DNA of 15,688 nucleotides from Ruminococcaceae bacterium UBA6392 (GCA_002438685.1 DJQG01000079.1:1-15688); one strand, 5' to 3'. Positions 1 to 7,328 are shown, counted from the first letter of the stretch. The notes: a model not told the origin generated them from the sequence alone. Numbers and translations are program-made.

Positions 1-82
1 CGGTGCGTCGAGTCGCCGCACCCTACAAGTTGCGCATCAAAAAATTGCGCAAACTTCGCGGGCGGATGATATCCGCCCCTAC
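1..82. repeat. Two GTAGGG-headed palindromic repeats, left-edge intergenic
   Basis: Two short palindromes lie here, both ending in CCCTAC on the plus strand (GTAGGG on the minus strand). The first has arms GGTGCG (2-7) and CGCACC (17-22) followed by CCCTAC at 21-26. The second has arms GGGCGGAT (60-67) and ATCCGCCC (71-78) around a 3-nt loop, with CCCTAC at 77-82. Between them is another inverted repeat, TTGCGCA/TGCGCAA, around positions 31-53. Related GTAGGG or GCAGGG units occur at 7292-7320 and 9181-9208, which points to a dispersed intergenic repeat family. No gene is supported in 1-171; an 89-codon plus-strand frame starting at 3 runs through the repeats and terminator and is not credible. 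Confidence 0.6.
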
Positions 83-117
83 TGTCTTATATTTTTACTT
101 GTTACTTTTAGCAAATC

Positions 118-151
118 AAAAAGCCGCCTCAGAGGGGTTCTCCGGGCAGCT
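118..151 (-). terminator. Intrinsic terminator of the VanY-like carboxypeptidase gene
   Basis: Read on the minus strand, AGCTGCC (151-145) pairs with GGCGGCT (128-122) with one G-U pair, and a run of five T follows (plus-strand A at 118-122). It lies about 20 bp past the stop codon of the minus-strand gene at 172, as expected for a rho-independent terminator. Confidence 0.7.
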
Positions 152-171
152 CATTGATATAATATTTTGTC

Positions 172-1038
172 TTATGCCACTCCGAGGTACTCTTCGAGGC
201 ACAGGTTCTTCGCTTTCATCTCTTTGGCGGCTTCGACGCCGACATAGCGCCAGTGCCACGGCTCAAAGGTGATCTTCGTGATGCTCTGCTTGTCCTTGGG
301 ATATCTGAGCACGAAGCCGTAGTCTGCGGCGTGCGCCTGGAGCCATCTGTATTCTTTCGTGTTCTCGAAGCTCTCGTATATCGAGAGAATGTCCATGCAC
401 AGTCCCGCGTTGTGCTCGCTCGTCTGCGGCGGCAGGATTATCTCCGACGCCATTATCGTCGCCTGCTTCTTGCTGTAGCCCTGCTTCATATAAAGGCTGA
501 TGCGCGCCTCGAAGTTTCTCTTCTGATGCGCTATCGAGCGGTAGCCCGACAGGGGCGAGAGCTTTATCCCGTCCTCGAGCGCCGCGTTATACATCTCTAT
601 ATAGTGCGGAGCGACGCGGTAGTCAAGCAGTCCGTGGTCATATCCGCCGTAGATGTCAACAACGGTCTTTGCGGTCTTGACCGTGTAGTCTGCGGGCAGA
701 ATATAGTCGCGGTTGACGAGGGTCAGGTACCATTTCGATTCGTCTATCTTCGTCACCTTCGGAGAGAATCCCGCGTATGCGTAGGCATATTCGGTGACCC
801 CGCTCGTGGAGGCTTTTGTGGTCTGCTGAGTTGTTGTCTTTTCGGTCTGCGTCACGGTCTCCTGCGAGGTCGATTCGGGCGCGGTGCTCTGCACCGATTC
901 GGACTGCGGCTCGCCCGAAGTCTCATTCGGCGTTTTGCTGTCCTTCGAGCGAACTTTAAGAATGGCGTATGTGCCGACGAGCGCAACGAGTATCACAGCG
1001 AGGGTAACCGCAAGAATCGAGCGTATATTTTTCTTCAT
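172..1038 (-). CDS. D-alanyl-D-alanine carboxypeptidase, VanY/M15B family, membrane-anchored
   Basis: Zinc peptidase predicted to remove the terminal D-Ala from peptidoglycan stem peptides outside the membrane. The 288-residue product starts with KK and one hydrophobic segment (about residues 7-27), which acts as a signal anchor or uncleaved signal. A Ser/Thr/Gln-rich linker (about 31-80) follows, then the M15 catalytic domain (about 95-288). The family motifs are all present: SGYRS (164-168), SEHNAGLCMDI (207-217) with zinc ligands H209 and D216, and EPWHWRYVG (259-267) with catalytic E259 and third ligand H262. I chose the ATG at 1038 because GGGAG lies 9 nt upstream and the hydrophobic segment then follows directly; in-frame ATGs at 1047 and 1065 would add 3 or 9 residues. 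It has its own strong promoter (1087-1115) and terminator, so it is probably monocistronic. No vanR/S/H/A genes adjoin it, so a housekeeping wall-trimming role is more likely than glycopeptide resistance. Confidence 0.9.
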   Translation of the reverse strand: MKKNIRSILAVTLAVILVALVGTYAILKVRSKDSKTPNETSGEPQSESVQSTAPESTSQETVTQTEKTTTQQTTKASTSGVTEYAYAYAGFSPKVTKIDESKWYLTLVNRDYILPADYTVKTAKTVVDIYGGYDHGLLDYRVAPHYIEMYNAALEDGIKLSPLSGYRSIAHQKRNFEARISLYMKQGYSKKQATIMASEIILPPQTSEHNAGLCMDILSIYESFENTKEYRWLQAHAADYGFVLRYPKDKQSITKITFEPWHWRYVGVEAAKEMKAKNLCLEEYLGVA

Positions 1039-1065
1039 TTTCCACATCTCCCATAAAGGTTTCAA

Positions 1066-1115
1066 CAGCCTTACGGCTGCGATACAAATATATCACAATA
1101 AATCTGCCGTGTCAA
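1066..1115 (-). promoter_or_regulatory. Strong sigma-A promoter for the VanY-like gene
   Basis: On the minus strand a perfect -35 TTGACA (plus 1110-1115) is separated by exactly 17 nt from TATATT (plus 1087-1092), preceded by TGA, giving an extended -10. A small hairpin, CAGCC-GTAA-GGCTG (plus 1066-1079), lies in the leader. Transcription would start near 1080 and give a leader of about 40 nt. No equally good promoter is visible on the plus strand for the divergent M28 gene. Confidence 0.75.
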
Positions 1116-1153
1116 ACTCGCGGCGGGATTTAAAAGACGAAAGGAGTCTTATC

Positions 1154-2395
1154 ATGAAAGCTCAGGACAGTGTCAAAAACTATCCGTCCGCGCTCAGAGA
1201 GATGACGAATTTCTCAGTTCGCGGAATCAGAAAGATCTGCAAGGATGTCGGTCCCAGACCCGCCGGCAGCGAGCAGGAGCATGAGGCTCAGAAGCTCATG
1301 GCGGCCGAGCTCGACGGCGCGTGCGACAAGGTTGAAATCGAACCCTTTGCCGTGCATCCCGGCGCGTTCCTCGGCTGGATACTCACGGACGGCATAATGA
1401 TGATCGCCGCGATAGTCCTCTTCTTCTTCGGCATGAGCGTCATATCGCTGGTTCTCAGCGCGCTCTCGCTGATATTCGCAATCGTGGAGTTCCTGCTCTA
1501 CAAAAAGATGCTCGACCCCTTCTTCCCAAAAAAGACGTCGCATAATGTCGTCGCCGTCAGAAAACCCAAGGGCGAAGTCAAGCGCCGTATAATCTTCTCC
1601 GGCCATTCGGACAGCGCGAACGAGTGGAGGTTCACCTATTACGGCGGCTCGAAGCTGCTCGTTCCGATAATCGGTCTGAGCTTCATCGGCATTCTGCTCG
1701 GACTCGCGCTCAACATCTGGGCTATCGCCGCAGGTCACGGTTTCTCCATAGCTGAAGACGGTGCGCTCAACATCCTGAGATATGTTTTCCTCGCCTGGAT
1801 ACCGATCCTCTTCGTCGCGCTCTTCTTTGAAAACAAGAAGAGACCCGTCATGGGCGCGAACGACAACCTGACCGGCTGCTTTATCTCAATGGCGGTCGTC
1901 AAATATATGCAGCACCACGACATCCGCTTTGAAAACACCGAGGTCTGGGTAGTGCTCACAGGCTCGGAGGAAGCGGGACTTCGCGGCGCAAAGGCGTTCT
2001 GCAAGGCGCACAAAGACGAGCTCGGCGATGTTGAGACCGTGTTTGTCGGTCTTGATACTATACGCGACTATGATTTCATGGCGATATATTCGCGCGACCT
2101 CACAGGTACGGTCAAGAACGACGAGAGCGCATGCGCACTTGTCAAAGAGGCTGCAAAGCAGAACGGACTCGATATGCCCTATAAGAGCGTTTTCTTCGGC
2201 GCGACCGACGCCGCCGCAGTCACCCAGTCGGGCATGAGGGCGGCTTCGATAGCCGCAATGGATCCCGCCCCCGCGAGATATTATCACACGAGACTCGACA
2301 CCGCGGATAATCTCGACATAAAGACCATTGAAGCCGTGCTCGGCGTTGCGCTCGAGACTGCGTTCCTCTTCGACGAAAAGGGTCTTTCAAACTGA
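1154..2395 (+). CDS. Membrane-embedded M28 family zinc peptidase
   Basis: Predicted metallo-aminopeptidase of family M28 with four predicted membrane helices. The 413-residue protein starts at ATG 1154, with AAGGAG at 1141-1146 and a 7-nt spacer; the frame stays open upstream but has no better start. The metal-site residues are all identifiable: HSD (H151, D153), GANDN (D237), GSEEAG (E272/E273), GLDT (D301) and YYHTR (H378). Hydrophobic segments lie at about 72-93, 96-116, 168-193 and 207-225. The second pair sits between the first metal ligand (H151) and the second (D237), which in soluble M28 enzymes are only about a dozen residues apart. Each helix pair returns to the same side, and Lys/Arg clusters (KKMLDPFFPKK, NKKRP) follow both pairs, so the catalytic domain is probably cytoplasmic. 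The substrate is unknown. An inverted repeat at 2421-2459 follows the gene. Confidence 0.88.
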   Translation: MKAQDSVKNYPSALREMTNFSVRGIRKICKDVGPRPAGSEQEHEAQKLMAAELDGACDKVEIEPFAVHPGAFLGWILTDGIMMIAAIVLFFFGMSVISLVLSALSLIFAIVEFLLYKKMLDPFFPKKTSHNVVAVRKPKGEVKRRIIFSGHSDSANEWRFTYYGGSKLLVPIIGLSFIGILLGLALNIWAIAAGHGFSIAEDGALNILRYVFLAWIPILFVALFFENKKRPVMGANDNLTGCFISMAVVKYMQHHDIRFENTEVWVVLTGSEEAGLRGAKAFCKAHKDELGDVETVFVGLDTIRDYDFMAIYSRDLTGTVKNDESACALVKEAAKQNGLDMPYKSVFFGATDAAAVTQSGMRAASIAAMDPAPARYYHTRLDTADNLDIKTIEAVLGVALETAFLFDEKGLSN

Positions 2396-2420
2396 TTGTT
2401 TGTATATTATAACCAAATAT

Positions 2421-2459
2421 GCCGCCTGTTTTTCAATAATTATAACAAAAATAGGCGGC
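2421..2459 (+). terminator. Inverted repeat, possible terminator after the M28 gene
   Basis: Arms GCCGCCTGTTTTT (2421-2433) and AAAAATAGGCGGC (2447-2459) pair over 13 bp with one G-U, around a 13-nt AT loop. A modest T-run (TTTTT, about 2467-2471) follows after 7 nt. The GC-rich part is at the base and the AT part near the loop, which is reversed from a classical terminator, so the terminator role is probable rather than certain. Confidence 0.45.
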
Positions 2460-2494
2460 GCTGTTAATTTTTACTGTAATAATTCAAATTAATA

Positions 2495-2503
2495 TGTTAT
2501 AAT
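2495..2503 (+). promoter_or_regulatory. Extended -10 promoter for the lipoprotein gene
   Basis: TGTTATAAT (2495-2503) is a perfect extended -10 (TGnTATAAT). No good -35 lies 17 nt upstream (TGTAAT at 2475-2480), which extended -10 promoters tolerate. Transcription would start near 2510, giving an 80-nt or slightly longer leader before the ATG at 2594. Confidence 0.55.
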
Positions 2504-2593
2504 AATTCAGTCTAAAGAGCAGCGGAACTGCGGCGCGGCATAATTCGGTTTTTGTGCGCTTCCGCTCCAAAAACGAAAGGGGATTTAACCTTC

Positions 2594-3439
2594 ATGAAGA
2601 AAAAGATCTATGCCGTATGCGCACTCGTGCTTGTGGCCGCAATGTTCTTCTCGTTCGCGGCTTGCGATGCCGGCACCACCGACACTGAGGAGACCACAGT
2701 CACCGCGATGTCCGAGATGCCAGTTGGCAAAGAGGCAATGGTCAACTATTACAACAGCGTCATAAACGCCGTCAAGGTCAAGAAGCCCGCTGTTAAGAAA
2801 TTCCAGAGCACCGAGAACGTCTCGAACGTTATCTGCGGCACAGAGGACGGCGAGCGCAACACCCTGCTCGAAAAGTCCGTTCCCACGCTCAAGAAGTTCA
2901 TCTTCGACGGCACGAAGAAAGCCTTTGAAGAGAGCAGAAACGCCGAGACAAAGTACGGCGACGATCTGACCGCCCTCTTCCCCGTATCCGGCGAGAGCTG
3001 GTCGAGCCGCCTCACAGCAGCGGATGTTGAGTCCGCTGAGATAGAGGCAAACGAAGACAACAGCCAGCGCACCCTGACTCTCGTCATCAAAGAGCCCAGC
3101 GTCGATATCGTCAAGAAGGCGTTCAACCTCGGCTCCGAAGAAGACAGAGCGGCGGCAGTCAGGGAGTTCAGAGAGAAGCTCAAGGGCTACATCAGCTTCA
3201 CCGATATCGAGTCCCTGACCTACACCGAGTGCAAGATAATCTGCGTCATCAACACGAAGGACAACACCGTTGCTTCCGTCGAGTACATAAGAACCGAGAA
3301 GATCACGACCACGATAACCGGCGAGGGCACCCTTGCCGAGATTGGCACTCTTCCCTGCTCGTTCGAGTACACCTACGGCGACAAGTACGAGATGGACTGG
3401 ACCGATCCTTCGACCACGACCACTGCCGAGGCAGACTAA
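2594..3439 (+). CDS. Predicted lipoprotein of unknown function
   Basis: I do not recognise the family. The 281-residue product has a clear lipoprotein signal: MKKK, a hydrophobic stretch to about residue 22, and a lipobox SFAAC with the lipidation cysteine at C24. It is therefore predicted to sit on the outer face of the cytoplasmic membrane. The mature start is Thr/Asp/Glu-rich and the tail ends in a Thr run (STTTTAEAD). Between them is a single mixed alpha/beta domain without catalytic motifs I can name; three cysteines remain in the mature part besides C24. The start at 2594 is fixed by the signal peptide, with AAAGGGG about 11 nt upstream; the open frame extends to 2552 but that would bury the signal. 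An extended -10 promoter and an intrinsic terminator flank it, so it is probably transcribed alone. Confidence 0.8.
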   Translation: MKKKIYAVCALVLVAAMFFSFAACDAGTTDTEETTVTAMSEMPVGKEAMVNYYNSVINAVKVKKPAVKKFQSTENVSNVICGTEDGERNTLLEKSVPTLKKFIFDGTKKAFEESRNAETKYGDDLTALFPVSGESWSSRLTAADVESAEIEANEDNSQRTLTLVIKEPSVDIVKKAFNLGSEEDRAAAVREFREKLKGYISFTDIESLTYTECKIICVINTKDNTVASVEYIRTEKITTTITGEGTLAEIGTLPCSFEYTYGDKYEMDWTDPSTTTTAEAD

Positions 3440-3453
3440 CAAAAACTGAAGTG

Positions 3454-3482
3454 AGTCCTCCGAGGCAGCTCGGGGGACTTTT
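3454..3482 (+). terminator. Intrinsic terminator after the lipoprotein gene
   Basis: AGTCCTCCGAG (3454-3464) and CTCGGGGGACT (3469-3479) form an 11-bp stem with one G-U pair and a 4-nt loop, followed by a short T-run (3479-3482). It ends only 18 bp before the ATG of the comM-like gene, and its right arm carries the only purine-rich tract near that start, so it could also influence comM expression. Confidence 0.7.
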
Positions 3483-3499
3483 CATTGGTAACTGGGGGT

Positions 3500-5044
3500 A
3501 TGAATTTGTTTTCACGGATAAACAGCATGGGGCTTTTCGGCATGGACAGCTACATGGTTCAGGTCGAGGCGGATCTTTCGCAGGGTCTGCCGAGGTTCGA
3601 TATAGTCGGACTGCCCGACGCAGCAATAAGCGAGGCGAAAAACAGAGTCCGCTCGGCGATAAAGAATACGGGATTTGCCTTTCCTGTCAGCCGCATCACG
3701 GTGAACTTGGCTCCTGCGGACACGCGCAAGGAGGGTTCGGTATACGATCTGCCGATTCTCATGGCTCTGCTCAAAGCCGGCAGGCAGATAAACTTTGACT
3801 CCGACAACATGGCGTTCATCGGCGAAGTCGCGCTCGACGGGCTCGTCCGCCGCGTAGACGGCGCGCTGCCTATGGTCATAACTGCCGCAAAGAACGGAAT
3901 AAAAACTGTATTTGTCCCGACGGAGAACGCGGCTGAAAGCTCGGTCGTTCAGGGCATTGAAGTTATACCCGTAAGAAGCGTCGAGCAGCTGATAAAGCAC
4001 CTGCGCTCCGAGGAGACAATAGCTCCCGCGAAGTTCGACGATTTCAGGGACAGCTACGCGCCGGACGAATTTGCGCCGGATTTCCGCGACGTCAGAGGTC
4101 AGGCGGAGGTAAAACGCGCGCTCGAAATAGCCGCCGCAGGCGGGCATAATATAATCATGGTCGGTCCGCCCGGCTCGGGCAAGAGCATGCTCGCAAAGCG
4201 CCTGCCGTCTATTTTGCCGGACATGACATTTGAAGAGAGCCTTGAAACGACGAAGCTCTATTCCGTTGCGGGCGCACTGCCCGAGGGTGTATCGCTGATG
4301 ACCCAGCGCCCGTTCCGCTCGCCGCACCATACTGTTTCGCCCGCGGGACTTTCCGGCGGCGGCACTATTCCGCGCCCGGGCGAGATATCATTGGCGCACA
4401 ACGGCGTGCTGTTTTTGGACGAGCTGCCGGAATTTTCGCGCCAGGCAATGGAGGTTCTACGCCAGCCGATGGAGGACTCAAAAATAACGATTTCGCGCGT
4501 CTCCGCGTCGCTGTCGTATCCGTGCTCGGCGATGATAGTCTGCGCGATGAACCCGTGCCCCTGCGGATATTACGGTCACCCGACCCGCCGGTGCACCTGC
4601 ACCCAGCAGTCGGTTCAGCGGTATCTTTCGCGCCTTTCGGGTCCCCTGCTCGACAGGCTGGATATTCATATCGAAGTGCCGCCCGTTGAGTTTGCGAGCC
4701 TGTCCGGCACCTCGCAGGAAGAGTGCTCCGCGGATATCAGAAAGCGCGTCAACGCGGCGCGAGCCATCCAGACCGAGCGTCTCAAGGGCAGCGGCATTTC
4801 ATGCAACGCAAAGATGGATGCGGCGCAGACGAAAAAGTTCTGCCGCCCGACTCCCGAGGGCATGATCCTGCTCGAAAGAGTGTTCGAAAAGCTCGAACTG
4901 TCCGCGAGGGCGTATGACAAAATATTGCGCATCGCGCGCACCGTCGCCGACCTCGACGGCAGCGAGACCGTGAACTCCGACCACATCTCCCAGGCGGTGC
5001 AGTACCGCTCGCTTGACAGAACTCTGTGGAGAAATGTGAAGTGA
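3500..5044 (+). CDS. comM: YifB/ComM family Mg-chelatase-like AAA+ ATPase
   Basis: ComM is a hexameric helicase that helps incoming single-stranded DNA branch-migrate during natural transformation in Gram-negative species; in Clostridia its role is less defined. The 514-residue protein has the usual order: an N-terminal ChlI-like domain (about 1-170, with GLPRFDIVGLPD at 29-40), an AAA+ module and a C-terminal chelatase domain (about 400-510). Walker A is GPPGSGKS (222-229), Walker B is VLFLDE (303-308), and an arginine-finger region is GPLLDRLD (381-388). The cysteine cluster NPCPCGYYGH...RRCTCT (351-368) typical of YifB proteins is intact. ATG 3500 gives the family's usual N-terminus but has GGGGG only 1 nt upstream. 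A TTG at 3485, with GGGGG 8 nt upstream inside the terminator stem, would add 5 residues. No promoter is evident. Confidence 0.93.
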   Translation: MNLFSRINSMGLFGMDSYMVQVEADLSQGLPRFDIVGLPDAAISEAKNRVRSAIKNTGFAFPVSRITVNLAPADTRKEGSVYDLPILMALLKAGRQINFDSDNMAFIGEVALDGLVRRVDGALPMVITAAKNGIKTVFVPTENAAESSVVQGIEVIPVRSVEQLIKHLRSEETIAPAKFDDFRDSYAPDEFAPDFRDVRGQAEVKRALEIAAAGGHNIIMVGPPGSGKSMLAKRLPSILPDMTFEESLETTKLYSVAGALPEGVSLMTQRPFRSPHHTVSPAGLSGGGTIPRPGEISLAHNGVLFLDELPEFSRQAMEVLRQPMEDSKITISRVSASLSYPCSAMIVCAMNPCPCGYYGHPTRRCTCTQQSVQRYLSRLSGPLLDRLDIHIEVPPVEFASLSGTSQEECSADIRKRVNAARAIQTERLKGSGISCNAKMDAAQTKKFCRPTPEGMILLERVFEKLELSARAYDKILRIARTVADLDGSETVNSDHISQAVQYRSLDRTLWRNVK

Positions 5045-5070
5045 GACGGCGGATTATAAATTATAGACTA

Positions 5071-5095
5071 AGCCTCCCCATGCTGGAGGCTTTTT
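5071..5095 (+). terminator. Intrinsic terminator after comM
   Basis: AGCCTCC (5071-5077) pairs with GGAGGCT (5085-5091) around a 7-nt loop, followed by TTTTT. It starts 26 bp after the comM stop codon. Confidence 0.85.
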
Positions 5096-5148
5096 GCTGT
5101 TAAAATAAAAAACGGCTAAAAATCGTTGTTTGTTCACATAATAATTGA

Positions 5149-5197
5149 AATTTGTCTCAAATTCGGCTACAATAACCGTTGGTATTTGTGATATAAT
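5149..5197 (+). promoter_or_regulatory. Extended -10 promoter with an upstream palindrome
   Basis: TGATATAAT (5189-5197) is a perfect extended -10; no convincing -35 lies 16-18 nt upstream. A short palindrome, AATTTG-TCT-CAAATT (5149-5163), lies about 30 nt upstream of the -10 and could be an operator, though this is weak. It would drive the zinc-finger gene and galU together. Confidence 0.6.
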
Positions 5198-5247
5198 CGA
5201 AGCGGAAGATGGAGAATAGTATCCATCGGAAAGGTGAAAGGAAAAAT

Positions 5248-6225
5248 ATGGATTTCAACGGTCAGAAATGCCCTGCCTGCGGCAGGAACTTCGATCACGA
5301 TGACGATATAGTCGTCTGCCCGGTCTGCGGCACACCTCAGCACCGCGCGTGCTGGGATGAGAGGGGCGAATGCGTCAATGCATCGCGCCACTCCGAGGGC
5401 TATGTCTGGCAGCCCGAGGCGGTCGGTTACAAAGCCGAGCCTCAGCCGGAGGAGCAGACGGAAAATAAGCAGGGTACGCAGGTCTGCCCCATTTGCGGCG
5501 CGGAAAATAAGCCGAATTCGCTCAGCTGCACAAACTGCGGCGCACCCCTGACTGCGGGCGGCGCTCAGCCGTTCAACCCGTTCTTCAACGCGGGCGAGGC
5601 GGGCAACCCGTTCCTCTACGGCGTAACTATAGACCCGGAGAGCGAGATAGACGGCGCAAAGGTCAAGGACATCGCCTGCACGGTTCAGTCGGCAAGCGCG
5701 AGATATATCCCGAAGTTCAAGGCGATGGCGGACAACAAAAAGGAAATAACCTTCAATTGGGCGGCGTTTTTCTTCAGCCCCTATTGGCTGTTCTTCCGCA
5801 AGCTCTGGAAAGCGGGACTCATCTTCATGGGTCTGATGCTCGCCGTAGCTCTGCCGTTCACTTCAAAGATGGATGCGCTCACAACCGCATATCAGGCTTA
5901 TTCCGAGGCGATATACACTTCGTCTCAGGCGGACATAACTGCGGCATTCCAGAATGTGGTAACTGCAATGATGCCGGTTCTCCCGATGCTCGGCATTCAG
6001 CTTGTCTTGCACACAATCGCCGGATTTATCGCAAATCCCCTCTATAAGCGCAGCGTAGTGGCAAAGGTCAAGAAGCTCCGCACCGAGTTCCCCGATGACC
6101 GCGCGTTTGAGGCGGCGACGATGAGAAAGGGCGGAACATCGATTTTACTTGCTTTTACGGGCTATATAGGTTATTATATAGTATACAATCTGCTGTTGTA
6201 TTTAGTAGAGATGCTTATAAAATAA
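5248..6225 (+). CDS. RING-like and zinc-ribbon membrane protein with DUF2628-type C-terminus
   Basis: A 325-residue protein that joins two metal-binding modules to a membrane domain. Residues 8-42 hold C8/C11, C24/C27, H32/C35 and C42 in a prokaryotic RING-like arrangement. Residues 80-97 are a zinc ribbon (CPIC...CTNC). A Gly/Pro/Asn-rich stretch (about 100-125) leads to a domain beginning NWAAFFFSPYWLFFRKLW (170-187), the signature of DUF2628-type membrane proteins, with hydrophobic segments at about 188-204, 240-262 and 298-320. The modules probably face the cytoplasm. Molecular function is unknown; zinc-dependent protein binding is a guess from the domains. ATG 5248 follows AAAGG with a 6-nt spacer; an upstream in-frame ATG at 5209 would sit 11 nt after the -10 and lacks such a site. 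galU begins 19 nt after the stop, so the two genes are very likely co-transcribed. Confidence 0.82.
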   Translation: MDFNGQKCPACGRNFDHDDDIVVCPVCGTPQHRACWDERGECVNASRHSEGYVWQPEAVGYKAEPQPEEQTENKQGTQVCPICGAENKPNSLSCTNCGAPLTAGGAQPFNPFFNAGEAGNPFLYGVTIDPESEIDGAKVKDIACTVQSASARYIPKFKAMADNKKEITFNWAAFFFSPYWLFFRKLWKAGLIFMGLMLAVALPFTSKMDALTTAYQAYSEAIYTSSQADITAAFQNVVTAMMPVLPMLGIQLVLHTIAGFIANPLYKRSVVAKVKKLRTEFPDDRAFEAATMRKGGTSILLAFTGYIGYYIVYNLLLYLVEMLIK

Positions 6226-6244
6226 AAGAAAGGTTTGGTGCAAA

Positions 6245-7126
6245 ATGAAAGTCAAAAAGGCTATTATTCCTGCGGCAGGTCTCGGTACAAGAGTTCTCCC
6301 CGCATCCAAGGCAGTTCCGAAGGAGATGCTCAACATAGTCGACAAGCCGGCTATCCAGTATCTCGTTGAAGAGGCTGTTGCGGCGGGCATCGAGGATATA
6401 CTCATCATAACCAACCGCGGCAAGGGCGTTATCGAGGATCACTTCGACCATTCTTTCGAGCTTGAGGCAAATCTTGCCGGCAAGAAGAACAAAGAAAAGA
6501 TCTACGAAGAGGTCAAGGCAGTCGCAAACCTTGCAAACATATATTTCATTCGCCAGAAGGAGACCAAGGGTCTCGGTCACGCTATCCTCTGCGGCAAGAG
6601 CTTCGTCGGCAATGAGCCGTTCGCCGTTCTCTACGGCGATGATGTTACCGTCAGCGACGACCCGGTAATCGCTCAGCTGTGCAGAACATATGAGAAGTAC
6701 GGCAAGGGCGTTGTCGGCGTCAAGGAAGTTCCCGATGAGCTCATTTCGATGTACTGCTCGCTCGACGTCACTCCTCTTGAGGGACGCGCAATGAGCTGCC
6801 ACAAGATCATCGAGAAGCCCACCCCCGAGCAGGTCATGTCGAACTACGCTATTCTCGGCAGAGTCGTTCTCCCGCCCGAGGTATTCGGTATGCTCGAAAA
6901 GGGACTGACTACTGTTAAGCCCGGCGAAGAGCTTTATCTGACCGATGTCATGAGCGAGCTCGGCGCAAGAGGCGACCTCGTTGCTTATGACTTCGACGGA
7001 ATCCGTTACGACATGGGCAACAAGCTCGGCATCATGAAGGCAAACTGCGAAGTTGCCCTCAAGCATCCCGAAATCGGCGAGAGCTTCAAGGCTTATCTCA
7101 AAGAGCTCGTCAAGACCCTCGACTGA
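6245..7126 (+). CDS. galU: UTP--glucose-1-phosphate uridylyltransferase
   Basis: Cytoplasmic enzyme making UDP-glucose from UTP and glucose-1-phosphate, the donor for glycolipids, wall polysaccharides and galactose metabolism. The 293-residue length is normal for bacterial GalU. Visible motifs are the nucleotide-binding loop AAGLGTRVLPASK (10-22), the conserved PKEML (25-29), KGLGHAIL (108-115), the metal-binding LYGDDV (129-134), the sugar-binding IIEKP (188-192) and YDMGNKLG (255-262). AAAGG at 6230-6234 serves as ribosome binding site. It follows the zinc-finger membrane gene by 19 nt and ends 22 bp before a strong terminator, so it is the last gene of a two-gene unit. Confidence 0.97.
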   Translation: MKVKKAIIPAAGLGTRVLPASKAVPKEMLNIVDKPAIQYLVEEAVAAGIEDILIITNRGKGVIEDHFDHSFELEANLAGKKNKEKIYEEVKAVANLANIYFIRQKETKGLGHAILCGKSFVGNEPFAVLYGDDVTVSDDPVIAQLCRTYEKYGKGVVGVKEVPDELISMYCSLDVTPLEGRAMSCHKIIEKPTPEQVMSNYAILGRVVLPPEVFGMLEKGLTTVKPGEELYLTDVMSELGARGDLVAYDFDGIRYDMGNKLGIMKANCEVALKHPEIGESFKAYLKELVKTLD

Positions 7127-7148
7127 TAAATAACAGCACAACAAAATG

Positions 7149-7175
7149 AAGGAGCGCATATGCGCTCCTTTTTTT
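7149..7175 (+). terminator. Strong intrinsic terminator after galU
   Basis: A perfect palindrome, GGAGCGCATATGCGCTCC (7151-7168), is followed by seven T (7169-7175) and preceded by AA, which can extend the stem. Confidence 0.95.
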
Positions 7176-7188
7176 GATAGATATGGGT

Positions 7189-7233
7189 TGCGTTATTGCA
7201 TATATCATTAATCGGCAAGCATGCAATATTGCA
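7189..7233. repeat. Imperfect inverted repeat between convergent genes
   Basis: TGCGTTATTGCAT (7189-7201) and ATGCAATATTGCA (7221-7233) are complementary except at two positions, around a 19-nt centre. It lies in the 221-bp gap between galU and the convergent Nudix gene; the role is unknown. Confidence 0.35.
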
Positions 7234-7246
7234 AATCAACACAGTC

Positions 7247-7320
7247 ACGCGGGCGGATATCATTCAGACGCGAAATTTGAACAAGCTCTTCGCAGGGACA
7301 GCTCTTGCGGGTGTCCGCGG
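7247..7320. repeat. Degenerate copies of the GTAGGG palindromic repeats
   Basis: ACGCGGGCGGATATCATTC (7247-7265) resembles the left-edge repeat at 57-75, sharing CGCGGGCGGAT. GCAGGGACAGCTCTTGCGG (7292-7310), followed by GTGTCCGC, matches the unit at 9181-9207 at about 22 of 25 positions (AGGGACAGC, CTTGCGG and GTCCGC are identical). The hairpin arms are partly eroded here, which suggests an old copy. Confidence 0.55.
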
Positions 7321-7328
7321 TATATCCA

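Noticed and set aside
253..1056. 267-codon plus-strand frame opposite the carboxypeptidase gene
   Set aside because: Arg-rich, motif-free product opposite a gene with complete M15 zinc motifs, a promoter and a terminator.
172..2395. Glycopeptide resistance cluster suggested by the VanY-like gene
   Set aside because: No vanHAX, vanRS or D-Ala-D-Lac ligase gene nearby; an isolated M15 carboxypeptidase is common in Clostridia.
2585..3442. 285-codon minus-strand frame opposite the lipoprotein gene
   Set aside because: The plus-strand frame has a clear lipoprotein signal, promoter and terminator; the minus frame has none.
6215..7159. 314-codon minus-strand frame opposite galU
   Set aside because: Its start lies inside the galU terminator and its product has no family features; galU is certain.
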